A program made the translations under genes and the position numbers. The notes below the pieces were generated by a model. The model did no database searches and was not told the DNA's origin. It was given only the letters and a program-made list of their open reading frames with translations. This document shows, piece by piece, positions 21,754 through 30,199 of a DNA stretch of 37,295 bases. How positions within the stretch are numbered: position 1 is the stretch's first letter; the number at the start of each line of letters is the position of its first letter. The stretch comes from a virus: positions 1 to 37,295 of the IMG/VR virus record IMGVR_UViG_3300035180_001302. One strand, written 5' to 3'.

Positions 21754-21757
21754 ACAC

Positions 21758-22978
21758 ATGCGTAAATTTATTCTTTGGCTCATATTGGTCGTCGCTTTGG
21801 TTCTATATGCCATCGGTCTTTCGAGGGTCGGTGCGCAGGTTGCCTCTCCCAGCTACTGGTTACTTCAGGGTAGTACGCTCAAGCCAATTAACTCAACGTA
21901 TCGTATAGCTTCTTCTTCAATCTCGACATCTACTCCGATAAGTAAATTCATAAATGACGTTGGCTACTCCACCTCTACCGGTGGTGGCGGTGGTGTTCCG
22001 TCGGTGAACGGTATTTCTTCAGCGGTGAATATCAATGGTTTCAATGGCATAACCGTTTCAGCATCTTCCGCAATCAACCTAGTCTGGGGTGATGTCTATG
22101 GGTTTGCGGCGTCATCCAGCGTACCCACATCAACGGCGGGATTGGTAAACAACTCCGGATTTACCACGTTGGCAACGGTAGGAGCAAACTATGTCGCAAC
22201 ATCTACGCTTACCGCCTACAACACAGCGGCACAAGAGTACACCGTAGACGCTGCCAATTGGGTTTCTACTACGACAATCAAAAACTATCTGCCATCTTCT
22301 ACAATCGCTGCGAATTATGTTTCGACAAGTTCTATGAAATCTGACATTCTATACACTAAGCGAGAAATGCAGATACTGGCCCGTCCAGGTGGAACGACTA
22401 TTGATGTTGCGGGTACTTACTCCCCCACCATAACTGGAAACTCTACCAACGTTAACAACAGCGTTGCGCCGTTTATCCAATACATCGCAGCATCAAGCAC
22501 CGCATTAAACTTCAAAGCCTCACTTAGTACAAGCTATACAGCCATACGCGGAGGTTGGGATCCAGAAATAGCCTTCTCAATGTCCGCTATCGCTGCAACC
22601 TCTACTCGTCTATGGGCTGGTCTATTCTCTGCCGCCCCTGGGTCATCCACTAACCCCACGATATCAATGGCTGCGTTTCGTTATGACGATTCTTCAGATA
22701 CTACTCCATTTTGGAGAATGGTTACCAAAGACGGCTCAACTATTAACGTAATGACTTCAACTATACCGTTCTCTACAACAACAAAGACAGACTTACGAAT
22801 TGGTATCGCATCAACAACTGGAATGGTGTCCTTCTACTGGAATAACATTCTACAAGCCACGACTACTACCAATGTACCGGCTAGTAGCACACAGCTTGGT
22901 TTTGAAATAAGTAATACCAACCTTGCCACGTCTGCGAGGGGGTTCTGGTTTGACCGAGCCGCAATCTGGTATAACTAA
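21758..22978 (+). CDS. Membrane-anchored or secreted Ser/Thr-rich protein
   Basis: 406 residues from ATG 21758. The start MRKFILWLILVVALVLYAIG is a signal peptide or anchor, unusual for a virion protein. The body is rich in STST and SSS runs, with fibre-like phrases (GFAASSSVPTSTAGLVNNSG, ANYVATSTLTAYN). The last 200 residues resemble a beta-jelly-roll (LGFEISNTNLATSARGFWFD). It may be displayed on the infected cell or be a fibre exported through the membrane. Similar Ser/Thr style is common in Patescibacteria surface proteins (general knowledge, not proof). Function unknown. Confidence 0.6.
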   Translation: MRKFILWLILVVALVLYAIGLSRVGAQVASPSYWLLQGSTLKPINSTYRIASSSISTSTPISKFINDVGYSTSTGGGGGVPSVNGISSAVNINGFNGITVSASSAINLVWGDVYGFAASSSVPTSTAGLVNNSGFTTLATVGANYVATSTLTAYNTAAQEYTVDAANWVSTTTIKNYLPSSTIAANYVSTSSMKSDILYTKREMQILARPGGTTIDVAGTYSPTITGNSTNVNNSVAPFIQYIAASSTALNFKASLSTSYTAIRGGWDPEIAFSMSAIAATSTRLWAGLFSAAPGSSTNPTISMAAFRYDDSSDTTPFWRMVTKDGSTINVMTSTIPFSTTTKTDLRIGIASTTGMVSFYWNNILQATTTTNVPASSTQLGFEISNTNLATSARGFWFDRAAIWYN

Positions 22979-23074
22979 TATCCACTGAATGACCAGATAC
23001 AACAACTGGAGACGTGAATATATCGGACAATATATAGTATAGAGTATTTCTGTGTATTGCCCCTGCCCATTCTC

Positions 23075-23103
23075 TTGACGAGTTTGGGTAGTACTACGAT
23101 TAT
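23075..23103 (+). promoter_or_regulatory. Second late promoter
   Basis: TTGACG (23075-23080), 17 bases, GATTAT (23098-23103), seven bases upstream of ATG 23110. It shares its -10 box and spacing with the promoter at 12397-12425. Transcripts would have a very short leader or none. Confidence 0.5.
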
Positions 23104-23109
23104 TAAAGT

Positions 23110-23853
23110 ATGGTATTTTCTGACACCACAGGCAAAAGCGGACTCATTCAACTGTGCGAGAACTACACTGGACTAAAGGATGGTGCAATATCGGGTAATG
23201 CTACATCCCTAGCTCAATTTACGGCGTTCCTGAATAACGCGGTACAAAAGACCGTCTCAATGATTATTTCCTCGCAAGGGGATTGGGACTTTGACGACTC
23301 AGCTAACTCTGATTATCCGATTTCAACAACCCCAGGCACCACGAACCGAGATTATTCTTTCCCAGTCTCGCTAAAGATACTAAAGGTTAAACGAGTTGAT
23401 GCGTCATATGATGGTTCCAACACCTATCAGGCTAGACCATTAGACTCCGCCTCTCTGCCCGATACCCAGGTTGGAAATGACGCAGCCCTAGATGCTTTCT
23501 TCTCCACGGGCAGTCCCGTGTATGACCTAAAGTCCAATGCTCTTTGGTTATATCCAAGGTTCACCCAAGACCAAGTAGATGCCGGTGCTTTTCTGCGGGT
23601 AGAGTACGTAAGAGAGGTTTCTGGGACATTTGCAACAACCGACACAACCAAGGTTGCACCAATTGATTCCTACTTCCATCCCCTCATAGCATTGCTTGCC
23701 TCCTATGATTGGTCTATCGCCAATCTACCAAATCAGTTGGGCATACTCGCTCCACTTATTGTAGACTGGGAGGCTAGACTAAAGGAGTACTACGGTAAGA
23801 AACAAATGGAACAGGCTATGTCGATTACCGCTAATCCAGTCAACTATCTCTAA
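23110..23853 (+). CDS. Head-tail connector (adaptor) protein, candidate
   Basis: 247 residues. N-terminal helical region (FSDTTGKSGLIQLCENYTGL, then LAQFTAFLNNAVQKTVSMI), a conserved-looking GDWDFDDSANSDYPIST, beta-rich middle, and a helical end (APLIVDWEARLKEYYGKKQM). This order matches adaptor or gatekeeper proteins that sit under the portal in short-tailed phages. The evidence is layout and position in the late operon. Confidence 0.6.
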   Translation: MVFSDTTGKSGLIQLCENYTGLKDGAISGNATSLAQFTAFLNNAVQKTVSMIISSQGDWDFDDSANSDYPISTTPGTTNRDYSFPVSLKILKVKRVDASYDGSNTYQARPLDSASLPDTQVGNDAALDAFFSTGSPVYDLKSNALWLYPRFTQDQVDAGAFLRVEYVREVSGTFATTDTTKVAPIDSYFHPLIALLASYDWSIANLPNQLGILAPLIVDWEARLKEYYGKKQMEQAMSITANPVNYL

Positions 23854-24032
23854 TGGCTACTTGGACACCCCTAACTAAATCTCCAAATGCGGTGTTTACA
23901 CCGGTTGTTAAAACATATTCCTCAAATAACTTTCTGCTCGCGGAGGATGGGTCTTATCTCCTATTGGAAACTGGCGACAAGATAATCATAAGCGGTTCGG
24001 ACGAAGGTTGGACAAACCAAACTAAAAACTAA
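23853..24032 (+). CDS. Small conserved phage structural protein
   Basis: 59 residues: MATWTPLTKSPNAVFTPVVK, then LLAEDGSYLLLETGDKIIIS. The 'LLLETGDKIII' beta motif recurs in small phage proteins encoded beside connector and tail genes. Starts in a TAATG overlap with the connector gene. Probably a virion component; exact place unknown. Confidence 0.6.
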   Translation: MATWTPLTKSPNAVFTPVVKTYSSNNFLLAEDGSYLLLETGDKIIISGSDEGWTNQTKN

Positions 24033-24061
24033 TGGCAGGCTAATTAACCTAATATCTTGTC

Positions 24062-24316
24062 ATGAAGACCAGTGATCGTGATAATTTTATAGCAATGCAG
24101 CAAGATATTACCTACCTAAAAGAGGGACAGAATGAAATGAAAACAGATATTAAAGAGATCAAAGACACTATACGCAAGTTCGTCGAGGATGACGCGCCGA
24201 AACGCTTTGCTCCCATGTTTTCTTGGGATTTACAGAGGTCAGTTTATGGAATTATAGCCGCCGCCGTAATTACCTATGCCGTAAAAGTTATTCTTTCACA
24301 TAACTTAACTTTCTAG
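24062..24316 (+). CDS. Coiled-coil membrane protein, XhlA-like
   Basis: 84 residues. Residues 10-45 are a coiled coil (QDITYLKEGQNEMKTDIKEI, KDTIRKF). The C-terminus is one hydrophobic helix (YGIIAAAVITYAVKVIL). This is the design of haemolysin XhlA-type phage proteins that work with holins. It sits inside the tail genes rather than with the M23 and holin genes, so a virion-linked role is an alternative. Its TAG stop overlaps the GTG of the next gene. Confidence 0.6.
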   Translation: MKTSDRDNFIAMQQDITYLKEGQNEMKTDIKEIKDTIRKFVEDDAPKRFAPMFSWDLQRSVYGIIAAAVITYAVKVILSHNLTF

Positions 24317-25626
24317 TGGATAATCCAAGCCTTACCTCCAACCCAAACGTAGACCCGAATGTGGCAGCTGTCTTACAACAGCAGATTGCTATACCGTATA
24401 CCACAACAATCCCAACGCTTACACCAAATTCAAATGGGGTAAGATATGTATATTTTGACGGAACAGATTATTGGCTTTACGTTTATGCAAATAATGCATG
24501 GAGAAACACGAAATTAAACGGTACTGGTGGGTACATAGAGAAACAACTCCAAACATTCTATTGTATTGATAATACAATCGCCGCTGGGGACGTAGTCTCC
24601 CTTCTTGGTTACACTTCTGCTAGGGATGTGATATTTAACGACAGCAACGTAGATGTGGACGGCAATCTTTATGCTACTAACGAAACTATCCCCCTTTCAT
24701 TTGTCGCTCCAATTACCATGGGTGCTGGCTGGACGTTTACTATATATCTTAAAAAGACAGGTACTCCAGTAACTGGGGTATATTTTTCCATTAAGCAGGA
24801 CACCACAATCTGTCAGACGTTAAATATTTATCTAGATAGTATTGGAACTTCTTACTCGGCATTTACCATGACTGGAACTTTTCAGTTGGTTCAGGGTACT
24901 ACTTATACGGTCAGCCTAACGGGCATGGGAGCCTATGGAGATGGTAGAGACTCCAGCAACTTCTTCTCCTATAAGGCAAATTCCGGTGGACAGTTTAGTG
25001 GATTGAGCTTCACGTTGAACGCAGGGTTCTCGGTGGCTGGACTAGTGAAAGCGTTGGACGTACCAAACAACCTTGGTATGCAGGGGTCTACCATAGGCAT
25101 TGTGGAGTCGGTTGACGGCACACAGGCTACTGTTTTAATGGGAGGAATAAGACAATCAGCTGGAAATCCCTATACTGTTAATCAAAGCTATTGGTTATCC
25201 GACACCACCCCAGGAGCACTTACCAGCACTAAAAAGTCTGTGTATATTGGTAAGGCTACTACAACGAGCACTCTTTATACGCCATATCTAAAACCCATAA
25301 AGAAAGCATTTACCTTAATGAACGGATACGTCAATAGTAACTCCAACAACTCATTCACCCTGTTTACGGGTTTTATACCCTCCACCATCAAGGGTATGTC
25401 AAGCCGCGTCGTTTCAAGTGTCACATATACCTGTATGGGCGATTATGATACTGGTCAAAGCTACTCGCCGAACTTCCCACCTGGGGCAAGTACTGGGTTC
25501 AACCTAGCCATCAACGGAATGAGCATCGGTATCGGTTCTTATAATAAGGAGAATATGTCAGTCAGTGTTCAGTACAACAATGCCTCCACTAATAATTATA
25601 CTGCCTCAATAATACTATTCACTTAA
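24316..25626 (+). CDS. Tail or fibre protein, beta-rich
   Basis: 436 residues from GTG 24316 (TAGTGG overlap). The start (MDNPSLTSNPNVDPNVAAVL) is followed by a phage-typical GVRYVYFDGTDYWLYVYANN. The rest is rich in Thr, Ser and Gly with long beta stretches and no catalytic motif. Ends directly at the next ATG. Probably a tail or receptor-binding component; which one cannot be told. Confidence 0.6.
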   Translation: MDNPSLTSNPNVDPNVAAVLQQQIAIPYTTTIPTLTPNSNGVRYVYFDGTDYWLYVYANNAWRNTKLNGTGGYIEKQLQTFYCIDNTIAAGDVVSLLGYTSARDVIFNDSNVDVDGNLYATNETIPLSFVAPITMGAGWTFTIYLKKTGTPVTGVYFSIKQDTTICQTLNIYLDSIGTSYSAFTMTGTFQLVQGTTYTVSLTGMGAYGDGRDSSNFFSYKANSGGQFSGLSFTLNAGFSVAGLVKALDVPNNLGMQGSTIGIVESVDGTQATVLMGGIRQSAGNPYTVNQSYWLSDTTPGALTSTKKSVYIGKATTTSTLYTPYLKPIKKAFTLMNGYVNSNSNNSFTLFTGFIPSTIKGMSSRVVSSVTYTCMGDYDTGQSYSPNFPPGASTGFNLAINGMSIGIGSYNKENMSVSVQYNNASTNNYTASIILFT

Positions 25627-27168
25627 ATGTCACAAACAAAAAGAATAATAGACCCAGCACCGATAGTACTAGATGGAAATTCTTTCTCTGGTGGATTGGT
25701 AAAGAACCCAAATTATAATGTGGGAATTGGAATGTACTGTCCAGATAACCAGTTTTCTTCTGGACTGGGAGTGACTACTCGCCGTTTCATAAATGATAAA
25801 TATGTCATATCGCTATCGCCTGGGGAGGGGTTATCTAGAATCGCAGATAATAATAATTATGTTACAAGTCTGCCAATATCTGCCACATCCGACAGTTCGG
25901 GTTTATTCTATGCAGCACTAGATGGTGGGTCAATCGTTAGTTTTAATATAAATGGCGTATCGGCAACCCATACACCAAATAATGGGAGTGCCTCTATTCA
26001 CGCAGACGACATACTTTCTTTCGTAGACCCCAGTGGGGGAGAATATATTTTGGCCTCTTATTACACTCTCAATGATTGGGATATAGCTCGAAGAGAAAAA
26101 TCTTCTGGCACTTGGACTGATAACTGGTTGTCCGCTCAATCGCCAACAGGTTCTGCCGATTCAGCCCTCAACACAAATAAGTCTTTACCGCATAAGTTAT
26201 GGCAGGGCCCAGATGGTAAAATATATTTCACCAATGGACAGTTTATTGGGCAGTATAACCCAGCAGGAGGTACTCCGTCTCGAGATGCGCTAAACCTTGG
26301 GTCTGGTTGGGTGGCTACCGCCGGATGTTCTTATGGAATATATAGTGCTATATCTGCCTACAAACGCACATCATCTGGAAATTCCTCATTCGGAAGGGTG
26401 CGAGTATATCTTTGGAATGGATCTTCCCCATTAGCGAATCATGTTTATGACATACAAGACAATAAATGTGGAGCCATATATAACAATAATGGGATACTGC
26501 ACCTATGGACAATGGGAAGGGGCGGTACATCGAAAACATGGTCTCTCGGAGGATATTTTGAAGGACAGTCTATTGGTGGGTTTGCATTAACAACGGAACA
26601 GGCATTATGGACTGGAGTACCGCAATCTGGTGGCGTAGAGTCCATAGACGGGGCTGTGCTATTCACCACCAACGGTAACTTTATAAACGAGTTAAGGAAT
26701 GGAATATTCAATCGTTGTGTTAGCAACACTGCGCATGGATTTATAAAGAATCTTGAAACAACTACAGTATACGTCGGAATATATGATTCCGGTGGTTATG
26801 GTATAGCAACATTAAATCAAAACGATTACCCAACAGGACAGATATTTTCACGCTACATACAACTACCGCCTAAATCCACTATTGAGTATGTGCGGGTTTT
26901 CTTCTCTGCTTTTGACCCCGCCGCCAAACTAGACGTTGAGGTGTGTAAGGTTGGTACACAATGCACCTTTGCTAACATCTATGATACTATTTCGGTTGCC
27001 AATTATCCCAGAGTAACCACCGAACTACAGGCTAGAATTTATAACAACATCCCCGACATAACCACTTTCTTTGTGGGTCTACGCTTCAACTATGGAGTCT
27101 CTCCCTCAAATAAACCAATTGCGGTTGACCGTATTGAGATAGCTTACTCGCTCACTGGAAATCCCTAG
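25627..27168 (+). CDS. Large beta-rich tail protein
   Basis: 513 residues, ATG immediately after the previous stop. Alternating Gly/aromatic blocks (PHKLWQGPDGKIYFTNGQFI, GILHLWTMGRGGTSKTWSLG) look like a beta-propeller with kelch-like blades. The last 120 residues look like a beta-sandwich (LPPKSTIEYVRVFFSAFDP). It may be a nozzle-like or tail hub protein. Assignment is by fold style only. Confidence 0.6.
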   Translation: MSQTKRIIDPAPIVLDGNSFSGGLVKNPNYNVGIGMYCPDNQFSSGLGVTTRRFINDKYVISLSPGEGLSRIADNNNYVTSLPISATSDSSGLFYAALDGGSIVSFNINGVSATHTPNNGSASIHADDILSFVDPSGGEYILASYYTLNDWDIARREKSSGTWTDNWLSAQSPTGSADSALNTNKSLPHKLWQGPDGKIYFTNGQFIGQYNPAGGTPSRDALNLGSGWVATAGCSYGIYSAISAYKRTSSGNSSFGRVRVYLWNGSSPLANHVYDIQDNKCGAIYNNNGILHLWTMGRGGTSKTWSLGGYFEGQSIGGFALTTEQALWTGVPQSGGVESIDGAVLFTTNGNFINELRNGIFNRCVSNTAHGFIKNLETTTVYVGIYDSGGYGIATLNQNDYPTGQIFSRYIQLPPKSTIEYVRVFFSAFDPAAKLDVEVCKVGTQCTFANIYDTISVANYPRVTTELQARIYNNIPDITTFFVGLRFNYGVSPSNKPIAVDRIEIAYSLTGNP

Positions 27169-27201
27169 ACAAAGGCACCCACGAATACAATTATTATATA
27201 A

Positions 27202-28572
27202 ATGGCAAACTCGGCTAATATATTCGGCTTTCCAGCAGAAGCTACTCCTACAAATTACGGTGGTGGAACAATAAACGCACCGATGCCCACGGCATCTCCA
27301 GTGGTTGCGCCGGTGGCGTCCAACTTCATCAACCCCTTTGCACCCACGCCATCTCCAGCAGCTGCACCGGTGGTGTCCGGTTTCAACAACCCCTTTGCGC
27401 CCACGGCACCCCAAGCTACTTCTACTCAAGCGACTACACCCCCAAATACCGCACAACACACCGCCACAACTTCCCACAGTGTGTATGCCAATCAGACTGC
27501 GCCGGTAAATGCCGATGCTATACGCTACGCCGTAACAACACCAGGAATTACAATGGGTAGTAAATTTTTCTACGGTGGACAGCAATATGTCTATAATGGG
27601 GCGGGTAGTATAACTCCCATAGCGAATCCAATCACACAGCCCGTAGCCACCAATATAACACCATCCCTGCAAACAACCTCTAACTCACTGGCTAGTACCA
27701 CAACCGCTTTTGATATACAGAAGATAATGGATCAGATGGCGGCAGACCGTAATGCAGTTCAGTCCGCCACCACGCTTTCACCAGAGTATCTTGCACGACT
27801 CCAGGCTCAAAAGGACGCAGAAAATGCCCTCTATAGTAATCAGGAAGCATTAAATGCGGGTAAAGACCAAATACTATCCCAGGATAGATCCCTAGGTACT
27901 CCGCTTGATTTAGCCCTAGGACAACAAGACGAACTAGCTCGACAAAATCAACACCAGCAAGCCGTTCTAGCACTTAAGGCAAATGCTGCGAACAACTCGC
28001 TATCGGTTGCGGAATCCCAGCGCCAAGCAGCACTGGATGCCGCTAAGATTGGTTTATCTACGGACCAATCCATGGCGCAGATGGGCATGACACTAAATCA
28101 ACAAAATAGGTCATTCGCCCTCTCTCAATTATCTTCTCTTGTTGATGCCTACGCTCGCAATGGAACATCTTACGACAACCTAGACTCTGCATCTAAGGCG
28201 CAAGTAGACGCTATCGCTGCCGTAGCGGGTATGACACCATCCATGGTTCGCCAGGGTATGAACAACGACGCAGCCAAATTAGCTGAGGCGCAAAGGAATA
28301 AGGCTCTATCACTACAGATGGAACAGCAGAGGCTGGAAAACGCAAACTCACAAGCCTCCCAGGATGCATCTTTGCGTAAAAGAATGTCCGACTTCACGTC
28401 TGCGTTTAATGCTTTTGCGAAGAATGCAGATGGAACATTAAAAGACCCTACTTCCTATATGGACTCCTATATTAGATACGTAGCCCTTAATCCTGGTAAG
28501 GGAAAAGAGTTCAAAGAACAATTTCCTCCCTCTGTATACCTCAATCAATCCGACGCTCAAAAATGGCAATAA
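27202..28572 (+). CDS. Internal virion (ejection) protein A, candidate
   Basis: 456 residues. First 200 are Pro/Ala/Thr-rich and disordered, with a repeated block (FINPFAPTPSPAAAPV and FNNPFAPTAPQATS). The remainder is Gln/Ala-rich helix (LARQNQHQQAVLALKANAAN). Such long, helical, low-complexity proteins after tail genes are usually ejected with the DNA. No enzyme motif. The internal repeat (27313-27402) is a 15-codon duplication of similar codons. Confidence 0.55.
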   Translation: MANSANIFGFPAEATPTNYGGGTINAPMPTASPVVAPVASNFINPFAPTPSPAAAPVVSGFNNPFAPTAPQATSTQATTPPNTAQHTATTSHSVYANQTAPVNADAIRYAVTTPGITMGSKFFYGGQQYVYNGAGSITPIANPITQPVATNITPSLQTTSNSLASTTTAFDIQKIMDQMAADRNAVQSATTLSPEYLARLQAQKDAENALYSNQEALNAGKDQILSQDRSLGTPLDLALGQQDELARQNQHQQAVLALKANAANNSLSVAESQRQAALDAAKIGLSTDQSMAQMGMTLNQQNRSFALSQLSSLVDAYARNGTSYDNLDSASKAQVDAIAAVAGMTPSMVRQGMNNDAAKLAEAQRNKALSLQMEQQRLENANSQASQDASLRKRMSDFTSAFNAFAKNADGTLKDPTSYMDSYIRYVALNPGKGKEFKEQFPPSVYLNQSDAQKWQ

Positions 28573-28575
28573 AAT

Positions 28576-30198
28576 ATGGTAACAGACGACCTTATCAAAA
28601 AGTACGGTGGCACGATTGAGCCTACCAAACCATTAGGCCCAGCCTTCGCGTTACCAGAAGAATCGAAAAACGCCCTAGCAGACATTATAGCCCGTGATAG
28701 ATTCAGGGCGGCTGTATCCTCTCCAGACGTTCCATCTGCCCCAACGGCAACCAATTTAGTTCCAGGAACAATGGCTACGTATGCCAGTTTGCAGGAAGAC
28801 CCACTCAACCTGAAGGCAAATATCTGGAACGCACCTGGAGACGCCTGGAATGCAGTCTCCGGTGCCTTTTCCAACCTAGGCAATAAACTATCGAACAGTT
28901 TTGACACAACAGACACATCGGCCGGTTCCCTGCTTGGAAAGGGATTGGAGAATGTGGGTGCATTGGCTGGTGCTGTATTCTCCCCCATCTCTGCCCTATT
29001 CGAGGGTGCTAAAGATATTCCCATATTGGGTTCAATTAGTAAGGCCATCTCCGCTCCCTTTGAAGCCGCTGGAGAACTATCCGGCCACGCAGGCGCTGCA
29101 TTACTTAATGATATCCCAGACTTTATCATGTCTGAAAAAACTAAAAGAGACCTAGAGCCAGGTGTGAGGGATATATTCTCCTTGGCGGGTCAGATTGCTC
29201 TTGGGGGAGCGGCGGATGGTATTGGTAAAAAAGTTATCCCCAGCGAAATAGATGGTACTAAGTTTGAACAGATAAAAACAGAGATAGGGAATACCAACCC
29301 AGAGTTTCTGCCAGAGGTAGATAAACTTGGGGCAAAAACAGTTGCTAATATGGTAGACAAACACGGACCCTTAGATGCCAAGGAAATAATTATTGCCTCC
29401 ATACGCAAGGCAAAGGGAATACCTGACCCAACAGTATCAGAACTAAAACCAGGGGTTGAAACTAACCCAGCGGTGTCAGAACTAGGGTCGGGGGTTGAAA
29501 CTAACCCAACCGTTGCACAACCCGAAATTATTGCACCCGAGCCCAAAACAAACGTGGTTGCAACCGATAAAACTGCTGACGCAATAGATAATATCCCCGA
29601 ATCTAAAGCGGTGGAGAATGTAGTTACTGAAACACCTCCGGATGCTGCTCCAATGACGCGCGAGTATATACCGAATAAAATGGCACTGGATATACAGGAT
29701 AAAGCAGTCAAAAATGACCTACTTGCAGACCCTGTGCAGGCAGCAGCACATGAGAAAATGAACGTAGACTTGGCCAAAAAGTATGCGGTTGACTTGGCCA
29801 ACTTAGACCAGCCCAGAGCTATGCGTATCTTGACCGGAGAGGAGGCCGTTCCGCCCAATACGACTATTGGTGCGATAACAAAAGCGTTGGCAGACAAAGC
29901 AACCATAGACAGAGACCAGGCGACTATAGATTTTCTATCTAGCTCGCGGAACCTTGCTCATAAATCAGTAACCTCTGGAGCGCAAGAGTTGCGTGTTTTG
30001 CAAGAGTTCAGCGATTCCCCAGTTGATGCTATACGCGAGATAAATAAAGCTGCCACCGAATATGTGGCTAAGAGAGATAAGATAAGCAGTCCCGAAAAAG
30101 CAGTAAATGCCGAGAAGGATAAAATAATAGAGTCAACACGCAAATCTATGCCCACAAAACAAAGTTGGTCGGACTTTATAGATAGTATAAAATGCTAA
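28576..30198 (+). CDS. Internal virion (ejection) protein B, candidate
   Basis: 540 residues. Hydrophobic/Ala-rich segments at about 105-200 (LGKGLENVGALAGAVFSPIS, IALGGAADGIGKKV) could insert into a membrane. About 285-320 hold a tandem repeat (GVETNPAVSELGSGVETNPT). The C-terminal half is charged helix. Together with A and C it forms the usual set of three large proteins that build a channel for DNA entry. Inference from order, size and composition. Confidence 0.55.
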   Translation: MVTDDLIKKYGGTIEPTKPLGPAFALPEESKNALADIIARDRFRAAVSSPDVPSAPTATNLVPGTMATYASLQEDPLNLKANIWNAPGDAWNAVSGAFSNLGNKLSNSFDTTDTSAGSLLGKGLENVGALAGAVFSPISALFEGAKDIPILGSISKAISAPFEAAGELSGHAGAALLNDIPDFIMSEKTKRDLEPGVRDIFSLAGQIALGGAADGIGKKVIPSEIDGTKFEQIKTEIGNTNPEFLPEVDKLGAKTVANMVDKHGPLDAKEIIIASIRKAKGIPDPTVSELKPGVETNPAVSELGSGVETNPTVAQPEIIAPEPKTNVVATDKTADAIDNIPESKAVENVVTETPPDAAPMTREYIPNKMALDIQDKAVKNDLLADPVQAAAHEKMNVDLAKKYAVDLANLDQPRAMRILTGEEAVPPNTTIGAITKALADKATIDRDQATIDFLSSSRNLAHKSVTSGAQELRVLQEFSDSPVDAIREINKAATEYVAKRDKISSPEKAVNAEKDKIIESTRKSMPTKQSWSDFIDSIKC

Positions 30199-30199
30199 C

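Noticed and set aside
27106-27672. 188-residue leftward frame opposite the first ejection-type gene
   Set aside because: It mirrors the Pro/Ala/Thr-rich repeat of the rightward gene and has a composition (Cys/Arg/Gly) typical of an antisense shadow. Similar long antisense frames at 29190-29906 and 33432-34187 are rejected for the same reason.
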